Of a stretch of DNA of 57,254 nt, positions 50,122-57,175 are shown piece after piece. Source of the stretch: SSEF01 sp964604195 (GTDB lineage Bacteria > Patescibacteriota > Minisyncoccia > Moranbacterales > UBA1568); assembly GCA_964604195.1 (NCBI GenBank), contig CAZRXW010000003.1:1-57254 (forward strand), in the 5' to 3' direction. Below the pieces are notes generated by a model. It saw nothing but the letters and a program-made list of their open reading frames with translations, did not search any database and had not been told where the DNA came from. Position 1 is the stretch's first letter. Each line of letters starts with the position of its first letter. The position numbers were made by a program, and so were the translations under genes.

Positions 50122-51391
50122 GGTGTTCGATAACCGGTTTAGTTCCCGTAAGGGCTTCGTATCGATTGGCAATGAGGTCACAGAAGCGAGGTTCTAACTC
50201 GCACCCAAACACCCGGCGTCCTAGTTGTTCTCCGGCCAAGAGAGTGCTTCCCGACCCGAGGAAGCTATCTAAGATAATGTCGTTTGGGCGCGTACAACGT
50301 TTTATAGCCTTCTCGTGGAGTGTGATTGGCTTTGAGGTGGCGTGTTGGTACTCTTTGGCCGAAAGACGTTTAGCCGTCCAAATTTCGAGAAAGTCGTCCA
50401 CTTGGGATACCAAGTCATTACCTGTGGTGAATTCCCGATTCATCACCTCGTTGAGGTTGGTGACGGACTCGGCAAGATAGGGCTTCCCTCGGGTGCCGTA
50501 CACGGCCGGTTCATAGGCTTTGTTGCAGAACACTTTCGGGACAGGGTTTTGTGAGTTTTTCAGCCACAGACAAACCCGCTTGTTCGCGATGCCAAGGGAG
50601 CGGTAGATGTCTTGGATGAGACCGATGTAGATCTGGTCACAGTAGTAGAAGACATGGGTATCTGAATCGGAAACTGAGAGAGCCGCCGTAAGACTATTTT
50701 TGATAAACAGTCTGTATTCTTCGAAGGTGCGGGTGTCGTTCACGCTTCCGCCGTATTCTTTGTTTCCACCGATTCCACCATCGTAATCAATGGAAATATT
50801 GTAGACGGGATCTGAATAGATCATGCTGACTCGTTCATCTCCAAGAAGGCGAATAAGATTTTTTGGATCGGTTGCATCTCCGCACAGAATTTTGTGCTTT
50901 CCAAGGTGGATGATGTCACCGAGTTTTGTTTTCGGTTCCTTGATCTTCCGGAGTTCCTTTTCAATATCGAAGGAATCATCCTTTGTCTCGTTCTTTTCGT
51001 CCCAGAAGTTGGCGAGTTCGATAGGATCGAAACCCGCGAAGGAAAGGGTTTCGAAGTCGAAAACTTTCAGGAGATCATAGTCCCAATCACCACCCAACTT
51101 ATTTGATCCGATCAAATATTCTTTCGCCTCTTTTGTGGTGAGCTTCCGATTCGGTACCCGGATATCGATCTGCTCTTTCCCGCGACCAAGGAGCCGTAGA
51201 ACCTTGACGCGTTGGTGTCCTGCGAGAATCGTTCCGTCAGAATCTACCGCAGGAATTTCTACTAGGTTAAATTTTTTCAGACTGCGCTTGAGATCCAACA
51301 ATTGCTTGTCGGTAATCTTCCGAGGGTTGATCTCTTGGGGAATGAGATCGTCAACACGTTTTTGGACCGTCGTCCATGAGAGCTTTTTCAT
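50108..51391 (-). CDS. ParB/Srx-domain fused to N4/N6 DNA methyltransferase
   Basis: Residues 1-110 are a ParB-like nuclease domain (LIPQEINPRKITDKQLLDL, IPAVDSDGTILAGHQRVKVL, with GHQR at the NTP site). Residues 150-427 are a DNA methyltransferase: catalytic motif IV is SDPVYN (DPPY/DPPF variant), motif I is DSFLGSGSTLLAGEQLGRR followed by GCELEPRFCDLI. The motif order (IV before I) is the beta class. It is a typical phage or element-borne orphan MTase, likely used to protect DNA or to mark the packaging region. Val at the third catalytic position is a variation also seen in related phage enzymes. It overlaps terS. Confidence 0.88.
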   Translation of the reverse strand: MKKLSWTTVQKRVDDLIPQEINPRKITDKQLLDLKRSLKKFNLVEIPAVDSDGTILAGHQRVKVLRLLGRGKEQIDIRVPNRKLTTKEAKEYLIGSNKLGGDWDYDLLKVFDFETLSFAGFDPIELANFWDEKNETKDDSFDIEKELRKIKEPKTKLGDIIHLGKHKILCGDATDPKNLIRLLGDERVSMIYSDPVYNISIDYDGGIGGNKEYGGSVNDTRTFEEYRLFIKNSLTAALSVSDSDTHVFYYCDQIYIGLIQDIYRSLGIANKRVCLWLKNSQNPVPKVFCNKAYEPAVYGTRGKPYLAESVTNLNEVMNREFTTGNDLVSQVDDFLEIWTAKRLSAKEYQHATSKPITLHEKAIKRCTRPNDIILDSFLGSGSTLLAGEQLGRRVFGCELEPRFCDLIANRYEALTGTKPVIEHHEEK

Positions 51392-51419
51392 ACTCCTTTT
51401 ATGACTTACTGATAAAAGG

Positions 51420-51566
51420 ATGTATGGAATAGAAAATGCCTATCCCACACACGAAATAAAGAGAGGAAACCTCAGATTACTTCTTGCGCGGAATAGGCAT
51501 GGCCTAAGGCGATACACTATTCTACTTTCTACTACGCAGAAACAAATTGTTCAATTACATTTTATC
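51420..51566. other. Intergenic region with inverted repeat before the packaging genes
   Basis: ATGCCTATCCC (51436-51446) and GGAATAGGCAT (51490-51500) are imperfect inverted arms (one mismatch) 43 nt apart, with further short repeats (GGAATAG, GGCCTAAGGC). No gene lies here. It sits between the hypothetical gene and the MTase-terS-terL block, where a promoter, pac site or MTase target is plausible. Confidence 0.35.
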
Positions 51567-51971
51567 TCAAGTTTTATTTTTGTCAAGACCACGGAGAAGT
51601 CGCCTTCCATTTTTGCTGTCCAGAAACTCGATTGTGTCCTTTCCAAGCAGAACGGGAATGCCTTCGTTTGGCATGCCTATGAGTATTTTGTATCCTTTGG
51701 CTTCCTCTTCCTGAACCATTTTCACGAAATCCGGATCAAATTGGAGAGCACGAAGAATGAACGAGTTATCTTTTTGTATTTCAAGAGATTTCGAGAGATG
51801 GTCGTATACTCTTCCCGAGGTATTGTTCTGAAAAGACTCTCGGACTTTCTTCCCAAGGGAGGGCGTTGGTTTTTTCTTGGCAGTATGAAACTTGATATCG
51901 GTCAAATAGATCACCTTGTATTTTTGCCCATCTTTTTTCACAAAGGGCTTCAACTCTGCTTTGTACTGCAT
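51567..51971 (-). CDS. Hypothetical phage-module protein
   Basis: The 134-residue product is charged and soluble: a beta-rich start (MQYKAELKPFVKKDGQKYKVIYLTDI), a Lys-rich loop (FHTAKKKPTPSLGKK), a helical region (FVKMVQEEEAKGYKILIGMP) and a C-terminal GIPVLLGKDTIEFLDSK. The Lys-rich loop suggests nucleic-acid contact. I do not recognise a family. It lies 11 nt downstream of the LexA-like stop on the same strand, so the two may be cotranscribed from the operator-controlled promoter. Confidence 0.6.
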   Translation of the reverse strand: MQYKAELKPFVKKDGQKYKVIYLTDIKFHTAKKKPTPSLGKKVRESFQNNTSGRVYDHLSKSLEIQKDNSFILRALQFDPDFVKMVQEEEAKGYKILIGMPNEGIPVLLGKDTIEFLDSKNGRRLLRGLDKNKT

Positions 51972-51982
51972 ATGTAACGAGA

Positions 51983-52645
51983 TTACTTTTCGATAACTGC
52001 TACCACTTCTCCATTGACCATATAATTATCGCTACTAGAAATATGGATAGGCTTATGGGTATCTTCAGTGGATTCTGATACTAAACGGATTCCGTGAACA
52101 TCTTTTTGAAATTTTTTTATATTCGCTAGGCCATCGATAACCGAAAGAACATAAGTATTGTTATCGGGATTGGTGTTGCTGGGATCAATAACGGCAAAAT
52201 TCCCGCTGGTGAGAAGAGTGCCTTTCTTGGATGCTTTATTCATAGAGTTCCCCTGAATTCTAATCGCAAAGAAGCCTTTTTTTGGCTTTAAAAGTTTTTT
52301 GGAGACCTTAAGATATCCCTCAGCATGTTCTTCTGCGAAATTCACTGCTGAACCAGCGGTAGCGGCCCCTAAAATTGGAATAGTAAATGCTTCGAATGCG
52401 GGGGATGTCATGGTATTTTTAGGAGTCGGTTTTTCTGCGATTTCAAAGTCGCGCCTTTTATTCTTTGTACGGAGAAGATAGCCTTTTCTTTCAAGGGCTG
52501 AAACGTGCTGGTAAATGGTCGGGACACTTACTTCAAAAAAGTTGGCAATTTCCTTTAAGGATGGCGAGTGGAGGTGATTTTCTTGGAAATCCTGAATAAA
52601 CTTGAGTACCTCCGCCTGTTTTTTTGATGGTCGATCCATGGTCAT
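51983..52645 (-). CDS. LexA-like repressor with S24 self-cleavage domain
   Basis: Residues 5-70 are a LexA-type winged helix (SKKQAEVLKFIQDFQENH, SPSLKEIANFFEVSVPTIYQHVSALERKGYL). The C-terminal domain is peptidase S24: likely cleavage site Ala97-Gly98 in GAATAGSAV, catalytic Ser134 in IQGNSMNKA, Lys177 or 178 in LANIKKFQ. DNA damage (RecA filament) should trigger cleavage and derepression. The recognition helix differs from chromosomal LexA, so it is probably an element-specific repressor. It is divergent from the DUF2188-CD-NTase-effector genes, across a 89-nt spacer with repeated candidate operators and overlapping promoters. Confidence 0.9.
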   Translation of the reverse strand: MTMDRPSKKQAEVLKFIQDFQENHLHSPSLKEIANFFEVSVPTIYQHVSALERKGYLLRTKNKRRDFEIAEKPTPKNTMTSPAFEAFTIPILGAATAGSAVNFAEEHAEGYLKVSKKLLKPKKGFFAIRIQGNSMNKASKKGTLLTSGNFAVIDPSNTNPDNNTYVLSVIDGLANIKKFQKDVHGIRLVSESTEDTHKPIHISSSDNYMVNGEVVAVIEK

Positions 52646-52682
52646 TTGACAAAATCTTAATACCTAAATTATAATACCTAAA
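52646..52682 (+). promoter_or_regulatory. Divergent promoter with repeated LexA-like operators
   Basis: On the plus strand TTGACA (52646-52651), 18 nt, TATAAT (52670-52675) point to the CBASS genes. On the minus strand TATAAT (52673-52668) with TTGCTT 17 nt upstream points to the repressor gene. Direct repeats TTAATACCTAAA (52657-52668) and ATAATACCTAAA (52671-52682) cover both -10 boxes; a third inverted relative, AAAAGTATTAAG, lies at 52720-52731. One bound repressor could close both promoters. Confidence 0.7.
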
Positions 52683-52734
52683 GTTAATGAAAGCAAGTGG
52701 ATGTTATCCACACTTAATCAAAAGTATTAAGTAT

Positions 52735-52977
52735 ATGGCAGGCAAGAAAAATATTCATACGGTCTATGATTCGAGGCGGAAAATGTGGGAGACCAAGGAG
52801 GAAAAGACGGAGAAGCCCTTGAAGTCAGCTCATACAAAAGAGCAGGCTGTGAAAAATTCCATCAAAGTCGCCAAGGAACGCAAGGTGGAACATGTTATCC
52901 ACAATAAGGACGGAAAAATTAGCGACAAAGACAGCTACGGGAAAGATCCTAATCCACCGGAAGATAAGAAACAGTAA
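52735..52977 (+). CDS. DUF2188 small protein
   Basis: ATG 52735 (MAGKKNIHTVYD) gives 80 residues; a start at 52687 would include operator DNA. The sequence follows the DUF2188 pattern: IHTVYDSRRKMWETKEE, then AHTKEQAVKNSIKVAKERKVEHVIHNKDGKI split over residues 32-62, where HxxDGKI is the family's end motif. Members are 70-90-residue charged proteins of unknown role that are frequent on mobile DNA. The stop lies 2 nt before the CD-NTase ATG, so it is translated in the same operon, and it may be an accessory or merely a rider gene. Confidence 0.8.
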   Translation: MAGKKNIHTVYDSRRKMWETKEEKTEKPLKSAHTKEQAVKNSIKVAKERKVEHVIHNKDGKISDKDSYGKDPNPPEDKKQ

Positions 52978-52979
52978 GT

Positions 52980-53969
52980 ATGTCCCACGTCCATACTGCC
53001 TTAGAAGAGCTTATCGGTAGTGAGGTTTCTCTGAGTTCTCCTCAAATTTCCCAGGGCTCCAAAAGTCATAACTACATTCGACAGATTCTCGGAAACAAAT
53101 CCGAAACGATGCCAGGATTTCCCCGTCTCCTTGTGGACGCTGATTTTTTGAGTGGTTCATACGCTCGAGGCACAAAAAATTATCCTTTGGATGATATAGA
53201 CGTCATGATGGTTATGGATGGCACTGGATTGTTTGCATGGAGCAAAGGGCAATTATTGGACGCAGAAGTAAATGGGACAGGAGAGCGAAGTAATCCGATT
53301 TTACGACACCTGGACCATCGAAATATTCTCAGCTCCAAGAAAGTTCTCCAGCTGTTTCATGACGCTTTGAAAAAATCCCATCCTTCTTCTCGGATATCGA
53401 AAGACAATCAAGCAGTTAACGTCTGGCTTGAATCCTACAAATTGGGAATAGATATTGTGCCCGCTTTTCATATTCAGCCTCGGAATGGTGCCCAAGACCT
53501 CTACTACATTCCGGCTGGAGGAGAAGACGAAGGCTGGCTTAAAACCAATCCAAAAGTAGATAGTCGAATTTCCGAAATGTTTGTCCAAAAGCACGGTGAG
53601 GATTTCAAGAACCTCGTTCGTCTAATTAAGTACTGGAATGATGTATACAACGCCGGACGGCTTCGTTCCTATCATCTGGAAACGGTGATATGGTATGTTT
53701 TCATAAATCATGAGGGAAGAATTGCGAATTACGAGCAGGGGCTAAGGTATTTTTTCCAAAACTGTGCAAAGTTCCTTACCGGACCTTGCCCCGACGCTAC
53801 TCAGATCGGCGATCCTGTAGATCGATATCTTAACCCCGCTAGCCGATCCCTTTCTCTCCAAAGAGTTGAGACAGTTTGTAAAGCTCTTCGAAGTGCTGAA
53901 CTTTCAAATATTCTAAAGCCAGGTTCTGGAATTTCTTACTGGGGGCGGATCTTTAATAAAAGCTGGTAA
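52980..53969 (+). CDS. CD-NTase (cGAS/DncV-like nucleotidyltransferase) of a CBASS system
   Basis: The 329-residue enzyme has the nucleotidyltransferase core DFLSGSYARGTKNYPLDDID: Gly59-Ser60, then metal-binding Asp72 and Asp74. The third carboxylate is Asp158 in YKLGIDIVPAF. A helical OAS1-C-like domain follows (FKNLVRLIKYWNDVYNAGRLRSYHLETVIWYV region). Such enzymes make cyclic di- or trinucleotides after phage infection and activate an adjacent effector. The next gene, 9 nt on, encodes a four-TM protein of the S-4TM type, and no E1/E2 (Cap2) or JAB (Cap3) gene is nearby, so this would be a minimal type I CBASS. Nucleotide product is not predictable here. Confidence 0.85.
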   Translation: MSHVHTALEELIGSEVSLSSPQISQGSKSHNYIRQILGNKSETMPGFPRLLVDADFLSGSYARGTKNYPLDDIDVMMVMDGTGLFAWSKGQLLDAEVNGTGERSNPILRHLDHRNILSSKKVLQLFHDALKKSHPSSRISKDNQAVNVWLESYKLGIDIVPAFHIQPRNGAQDLYYIPAGGEDEGWLKTNPKVDSRISEMFVQKHGEDFKNLVRLIKYWNDVYNAGRLRSYHLETVIWYVFINHEGRIANYEQGLRYFFQNCAKFLTGPCPDATQIGDPVDRYLNPASRSLSLQRVETVCKALRSAELSNILKPGSGISYWGRIFNKSW

Positions 53970-53978
53970 TAAGCGAAT

Positions 53979-54827
53979 ATGCCTGAAAATCAAGTAAATC
54001 AAGGAGTAGAACTTACTAGGCTATCCCAACTTCTTTTTGACAAAGGAGCGAAATTATTTTACGGAGCTATTGTGATCGAGTGTATTACCGTTCTCGGTAG
54101 CGTAATATTTAGTATTCTTGAGATTTCAGAGCAGGTAAAGCTTTTCGTGGCGGTAATAGGTTTTCTGTTGCTGGCAATTGCTTATTCCTGCAAAGTGGCT
54201 TTCGAGAACACATACGACAGCGCAGAAACTATGCGCAGACAGTCAGTTTTGAATAGCGGATTGGGCTGGCCCATAACGAAAACTCAGTTTAGTGAATGGC
54301 GATGTTTAGCTGGTCCTAGAATCCTTCAAGAAGCAGAGGATAAACCTCTTGATCCTAATTACTTTGCCACCGGGAAAGAGCCTGGAGCCGAACGACTTTT
54401 GCAAATGACGCAGGAGTCATCTTTTTGGACGCGACATTTGTACATAACACTAAAGAAATGGCTCTGGCCGGCTTTCATTTTTTCTGCCTTCTTTTTTGTA
54501 GTTGTGATTACATTTTCTGCCTCCGGGTCTGTTCAACCGACTCTTGGCATGAAAATAGTGTACGTGGTTTATCTAATTTTACCTTTAGTTTTAACACTAG
54601 ATATTTTAGGGTGGGCTCTCCGTTTAGGGCGTATTGTAAGATCGCTGAAGGCAATCGAGGATGATTTGGAAAGTTTAGAAAACAGCGGGAATGTATCTAA
54701 GGAACACGTCCTAAGACTCGTGGCAGAATACAACTGCCAGGTCGTTAGAGGATTTCCTATCCCGGGTTGGTTCTTTCGTTCACAGCATGATTACATTGCT
54801 GCTCTGTGGGCGAAACATGGAAGTTAA
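53979..54827 (+). CDS. S-4TM-like transmembrane effector of CBASS
   Basis: The 282-residue protein has four predicted TM helices: residues 27-47 and 53-73, then 162-182 and 191-213, separated by a cytosolic loop of about 90 residues and followed by a helical C-terminal region (SLKAIEDDLESLENSGNVSKEHVLRLV ... NCQVVRGFPIPGWF region). SMODS-associated S-4TM proteins have this 2+2 arrangement, with conserved ENTYDSAETMRRQ-like and YNCQVVRGFPIP-like stretches. They are thought to permeabilise the membrane when the CD-NTase product binds, killing the infected cell. Direct contact with the CD-NTase gene supports the role. The next frame overlaps its end by 11 nt. Confidence 0.78.
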   Translation: MPENQVNQGVELTRLSQLLFDKGAKLFYGAIVIECITVLGSVIFSILEISEQVKLFVAVIGFLLLAIAYSCKVAFENTYDSAETMRRQSVLNSGLGWPITKTQFSEWRCLAGPRILQEAEDKPLDPNYFATGKEPGAERLLQMTQESSFWTRHLYITLKKWLWPAFIFSAFFFVVVITFSASGSVQPTLGMKIVYVVYLILPLVLTLDILGWALRLGRIVRSLKAIEDDLESLENSGNVSKEHVLRLVAEYNCQVVRGFPIPGWFFRSQHDYIAALWAKHGS

Positions 54828-55236
54828 CCGCCGATTTGTGACACTCTCTCCCGAGAAAATCCAAGAGTTAAAGGCCCTTTTGGAGAAAGAGCATGGAAGG
54901 GAATTTTCTTTAGCGGAGGCAGAAGAAGCTGGGCGCACCCTTATAGGGTTTGCGGAAATTGCGTATGAAGGCTGGCGAGAAGACCAGAGAAGACAAAGGA
55001 GGCTCAAGGAAAGCCCGAAAGGCCTTATTCTTGAAGGCGTTGGATATACCTGTTTCATTTGCCACAATAGTACCCAGAAAGACGAGAATTGGTATGACAA
55101 ATGGGGTATCAAATGCTCTATTTGCCAAGAAGCAATTAATCGAAAAGAGATACCTCCTTCATTGGCAAAATACAGGGATAGTTGGTACACGAAATACGAT
55201 CTTGAGCGAGCCTTTAACTTGAAAGGAAAATCTTGA
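54817..55236 (+). CDS. Zinc-finger protein, N-terminal part of a split gene
   Basis: ATG 54817 (MEVNRRFVTLSPEKIQEL) gives 139 residues; an upstream ATG at 54787 would overlap the effector by 41 nt. The first 60 residues are helical and charged (LKALLEKEHGREFSLAEAEEAG). A treble-clef-like zinc site follows: YTCFICHN with IKCSICQE. The end, SWYTKYDLERAFNLKGKS, reads as the first part of a winged-helix unit that continues in the next frame (NSWIKEGILKV). Translation stops inside this unit, so the gene is probably split by a frameshift, or the junction TTGA couples two proteins. The function is unknown; similar proteins occur on CPR elements next to recombinases. Confidence 0.6.
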   Translation: MEVNRRFVTLSPEKIQELKALLEKEHGREFSLAEAEEAGRTLIGFAEIAYEGWREDQRRQRRLKESPKGLILEGVGYTCFICHNSTQKDENWYDKWGIKCSICQEAINRKEIPPSLAKYRDSWYTKYDLERAFNLKGKS

Positions 55237-55508
55237 ATTCGTGGATCAAAGAAGGAATCCTCAAGGTAAGAACTGTTTCTAACAGAGGAAAAGGTGTTCA
55301 TGTGCAGTTGTTCTTGATAAAAGATAACAAAGGTATGCTTCCACCAAAGAAAATGGTCGAGGGGCATACGGCAAAGGAGGACCGGGGCGATGGTAAGAAC
55401 TGGTACTCGACGCATCCCTGGTATCATTTTGTTGATCCACGGGAACATCTCAAAGGTTACAAGATTCTGGACTACCTGAAATTTATCAATGGAGAAGATG
55501 AGAAATAG
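55233..55508 (+). CDS. Continuation of the split zinc-finger/HTH protein (TTG start)
   Basis: The 91-residue frame begins at TTG 55233, overlapping the previous stop in TTGA. NSWIKEGILKVRTVSNRG continues an HTH/wing directly from the preceding frame, then VHVQLFLIKDNKGMLPPKKM, and a C-terminal part (NWYSTHPWYHFVDPREHLKGY) rich in aromatic residues and His. It lacks its own ribosome site. I read it as the C-terminal half of one protein separated by a -1 shift, with translational coupling as the alternative. It is the last plus-strand gene before the recombinase, which is convergent. Confidence 0.5.
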   Translation: MNSWIKEGILKVRTVSNRGKGVHVQLFLIKDNKGMLPPKKMVEGHTAKEDRGDGKNWYSTHPWYHFVDPREHLKGYKILDYLKFINGEDEK

Positions 55509-55639
55509 TTACATGGGGGTGTAACTTTATATAACCCAACCAATGTCACTTTTGTCACTTTTTAGTGCGCTCGAGATGCGTCGAAAAGGATATCAAAAAT
55601 ATGCTAAAATCTCCTTGACTGGCTTGATTTCTGGAAGTT

Positions 55640-57154
55640 CTAACTCGAGATGGCCCGCCAAAATTGAAAATCCGAATCGGAAGCCGAAATGGGGTCGCGC
55701 CGCAGGCGCGACACAAACGCATTCCCGCCAAAAATTCCCGAATCCAAAAGGTTTTTCCACGCTCCGCGTGGCTCAAAAAAGACGGTTCGATCCTTAATTT
55801 GAAAGTTCGAACCGACTTTTTTGAACAAATGAAGTTTTTCTTCATTTGTTCCCTCGTTTGCCAATTCCATATTGTATTTCAAAAACTTTTCGGTAAGTTC
55901 GAACCGATTATTCGCTTTTTGCTCAAAAGCCGATAATTTCTCTTTGAGAAGCTGTTTTTGATTGACCAACGCGCTTTTAGCATCCCGATATTCCTCAAGC
56001 GTTAGTGCGTTCTCTAAATAGGCGTTCATCAGCTTCTCTATCTTGGTATCCAAAAGAGAAATTTCGGCTTTTGTTCTGCCTGCAAAAAGCGTAGACGATT
56101 GGGCTTCTACCAATTTGTCTTTTTCATTTTCCTCTAACATCCATTTAGCCCAATCGTCTGGCAAAGAAACTTTTTTGATTTCCTTTTGAATTTCGGAAGT
56201 GATGATTTCTTCGCGCGTATACTTTTGTGAACAAGGATTTTTCCGTTTGGTACATCGTAAATAGTTATGACCTTTTTGCGTTTCAGTAGTAATGAAGCAT
56301 CCGCACTCGCCGCAACGGAAAAATCCGCGATACAAATATGGTTTCAAACCTCGCGACTTCGGCTTAGATTTTCTCATCATCACTTCCTGAACAGAATCAA
56401 AAAGTTTCTTTGTGATAATCGGTTCGTGTTTGCCCTCGTGTATTTCACCGTTATACAACATCAAACCTGTGTAAATTGGATTTTTCAAAAGTTTTTGATA
56501 ATTCGACACCGCAAGTTCCTTTCCGCTTTTTCGCTTCAATCCAAGTGCGTTAAATTTGTCGCGAAGTTCCCGCAAAGTGAAGTTTCCAGTTGCATAGGCC
56601 TCAAATGTTTTCTTGATTAGAGGGGCGATATTCTCATCAGGCACAATTCGTTTATTTTTGTTCACATAACCAAGTGGCGACATTTGAGGCCATATGCCTT
56701 CCTTCACTTTGTTGCGATGTCCGCGCTTGATATTCTCGCTTAGGTTGTCCACATAATACTTGGATTGCGAAAAAGCGATTGAAAGCATGAATTTGCCTTG
56801 CGGTGTCGGATCAAACCAAAAAGTTGGAAATTTCATTTCTGAAATGACGCCAGTATCAACGAGGTAGATGATTTTTCCTCCATCTACCGAGTTGCGAGCA
56901 AGTCTATCGGGATGCCACGCCAAAATACCAGTCGCTTCGCCACGCTCCATTCGTTCCAACATTTCACCAAACACCGGACGGCCTGGTATTTTGGCGGTCT
57001 GCTTTTCGACAAAGACATCAACAACATCTAACTGCTCTTTTCTCGCTAACTCCTTTAACTCTGAAAGCTGATCAGCGATACTACGAACCTGTCTGTCTTT
57101 GTCGTCCGTAGACTTGCGAGTATAAATGAAAAACTTTTTGGTTTGATTATTCAT
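55640..57154 (-). CDS. Large serine recombinase with zinc ribbon (element 2)
   Basis: The protein has 504 residues. Resolvase domain: FFIYTRKSTDDKDRQVRSI (catalytic Ser in RKSTDD/RSIADQ region), GILAWHPDRLARNSVDGG (active-site Arg). Recombinase domain: GIWPQMSPLGYVNKNKRIV, ...NPIYTGLMLYNGE; zinc ribbon FRCGECGCFITTETQKGHN with CTKRKNPC; then a coiled coil (KTKIEKL-type heptads to residue 430). The C-terminal 30 residues (GAWKNLLDSGIFGGNAFVSR and beyond) are encoded within a 79-bp repeat, of which an inverted copy lies upstream of the start codon. The gene caps the phage-derived module and is convergent with the split zinc-finger gene. Confidence 0.93.
   Translation of the reverse strand: MNNQTKKFFIYTRKSTDDKDRQVRSIADQLSELKELARKEQLDVVDVFVEKQTAKIPGRPVFGEMLERMERGEATGILAWHPDRLARNSVDGGKIIYLVDTGVISEMKFPTFWFDPTPQGKFMLSIAFSQSKYYVDNLSENIKRGHRNKVKEGIWPQMSPLGYVNKNKRIVPDENIAPLIKKTFEAYATGNFTLRELRDKFNALGLKRKSGKELAVSNYQKLLKNPIYTGLMLYNGEIHEGKHEPIITKKLFDSVQEVMMRKSKPKSRGLKPYLYRGFFRCGECGCFITTETQKGHNYLRCTKRKNPCSQKYTREEIITSEIQKEIKKVSLPDDWAKWMLEENEKDKLVEAQSSTLFAGRTKAEISLLDTKIEKLMNAYLENALTLEEYRDAKSALVNQKQLLKEKLSAFEQKANNRFELTEKFLKYNMELANEGTNEEKLHLFKKVGSNFQIKDRTVFFEPRGAWKNLLDSGIFGGNAFVSRLRRDPISASDSDFQFWRAISS
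55696..55774 (+). repeat. Inverted repeat, left copy (in the recombinase 3' end)
   Basis: This 79-nt stretch is repeated inverted at 57176-57254 with only four mismatches. It contains two perfect palindromes, GTCGCGCCGCAGGCGCGAC (55695-onward) and CCACGCTCCGCGTGG, like a REP or MITE unit, and encodes residues GAWKNLLDSGIFGGNAFVSR of the recombinase. Confidence 0.9.
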
Positions 57155-57175
57155 AGAATTGTATTGGCAAACGAG

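Noticed and set aside
52980..54827. Type II or III CBASS (with Cap2/Cap3 or HORMA/TRIP13)
   Set aside because: No E1/E2, JAB, HORMA or AAA+ partner is encoded next to the CD-NTase; only the DUF2188 and four-TM genes are in the unit.
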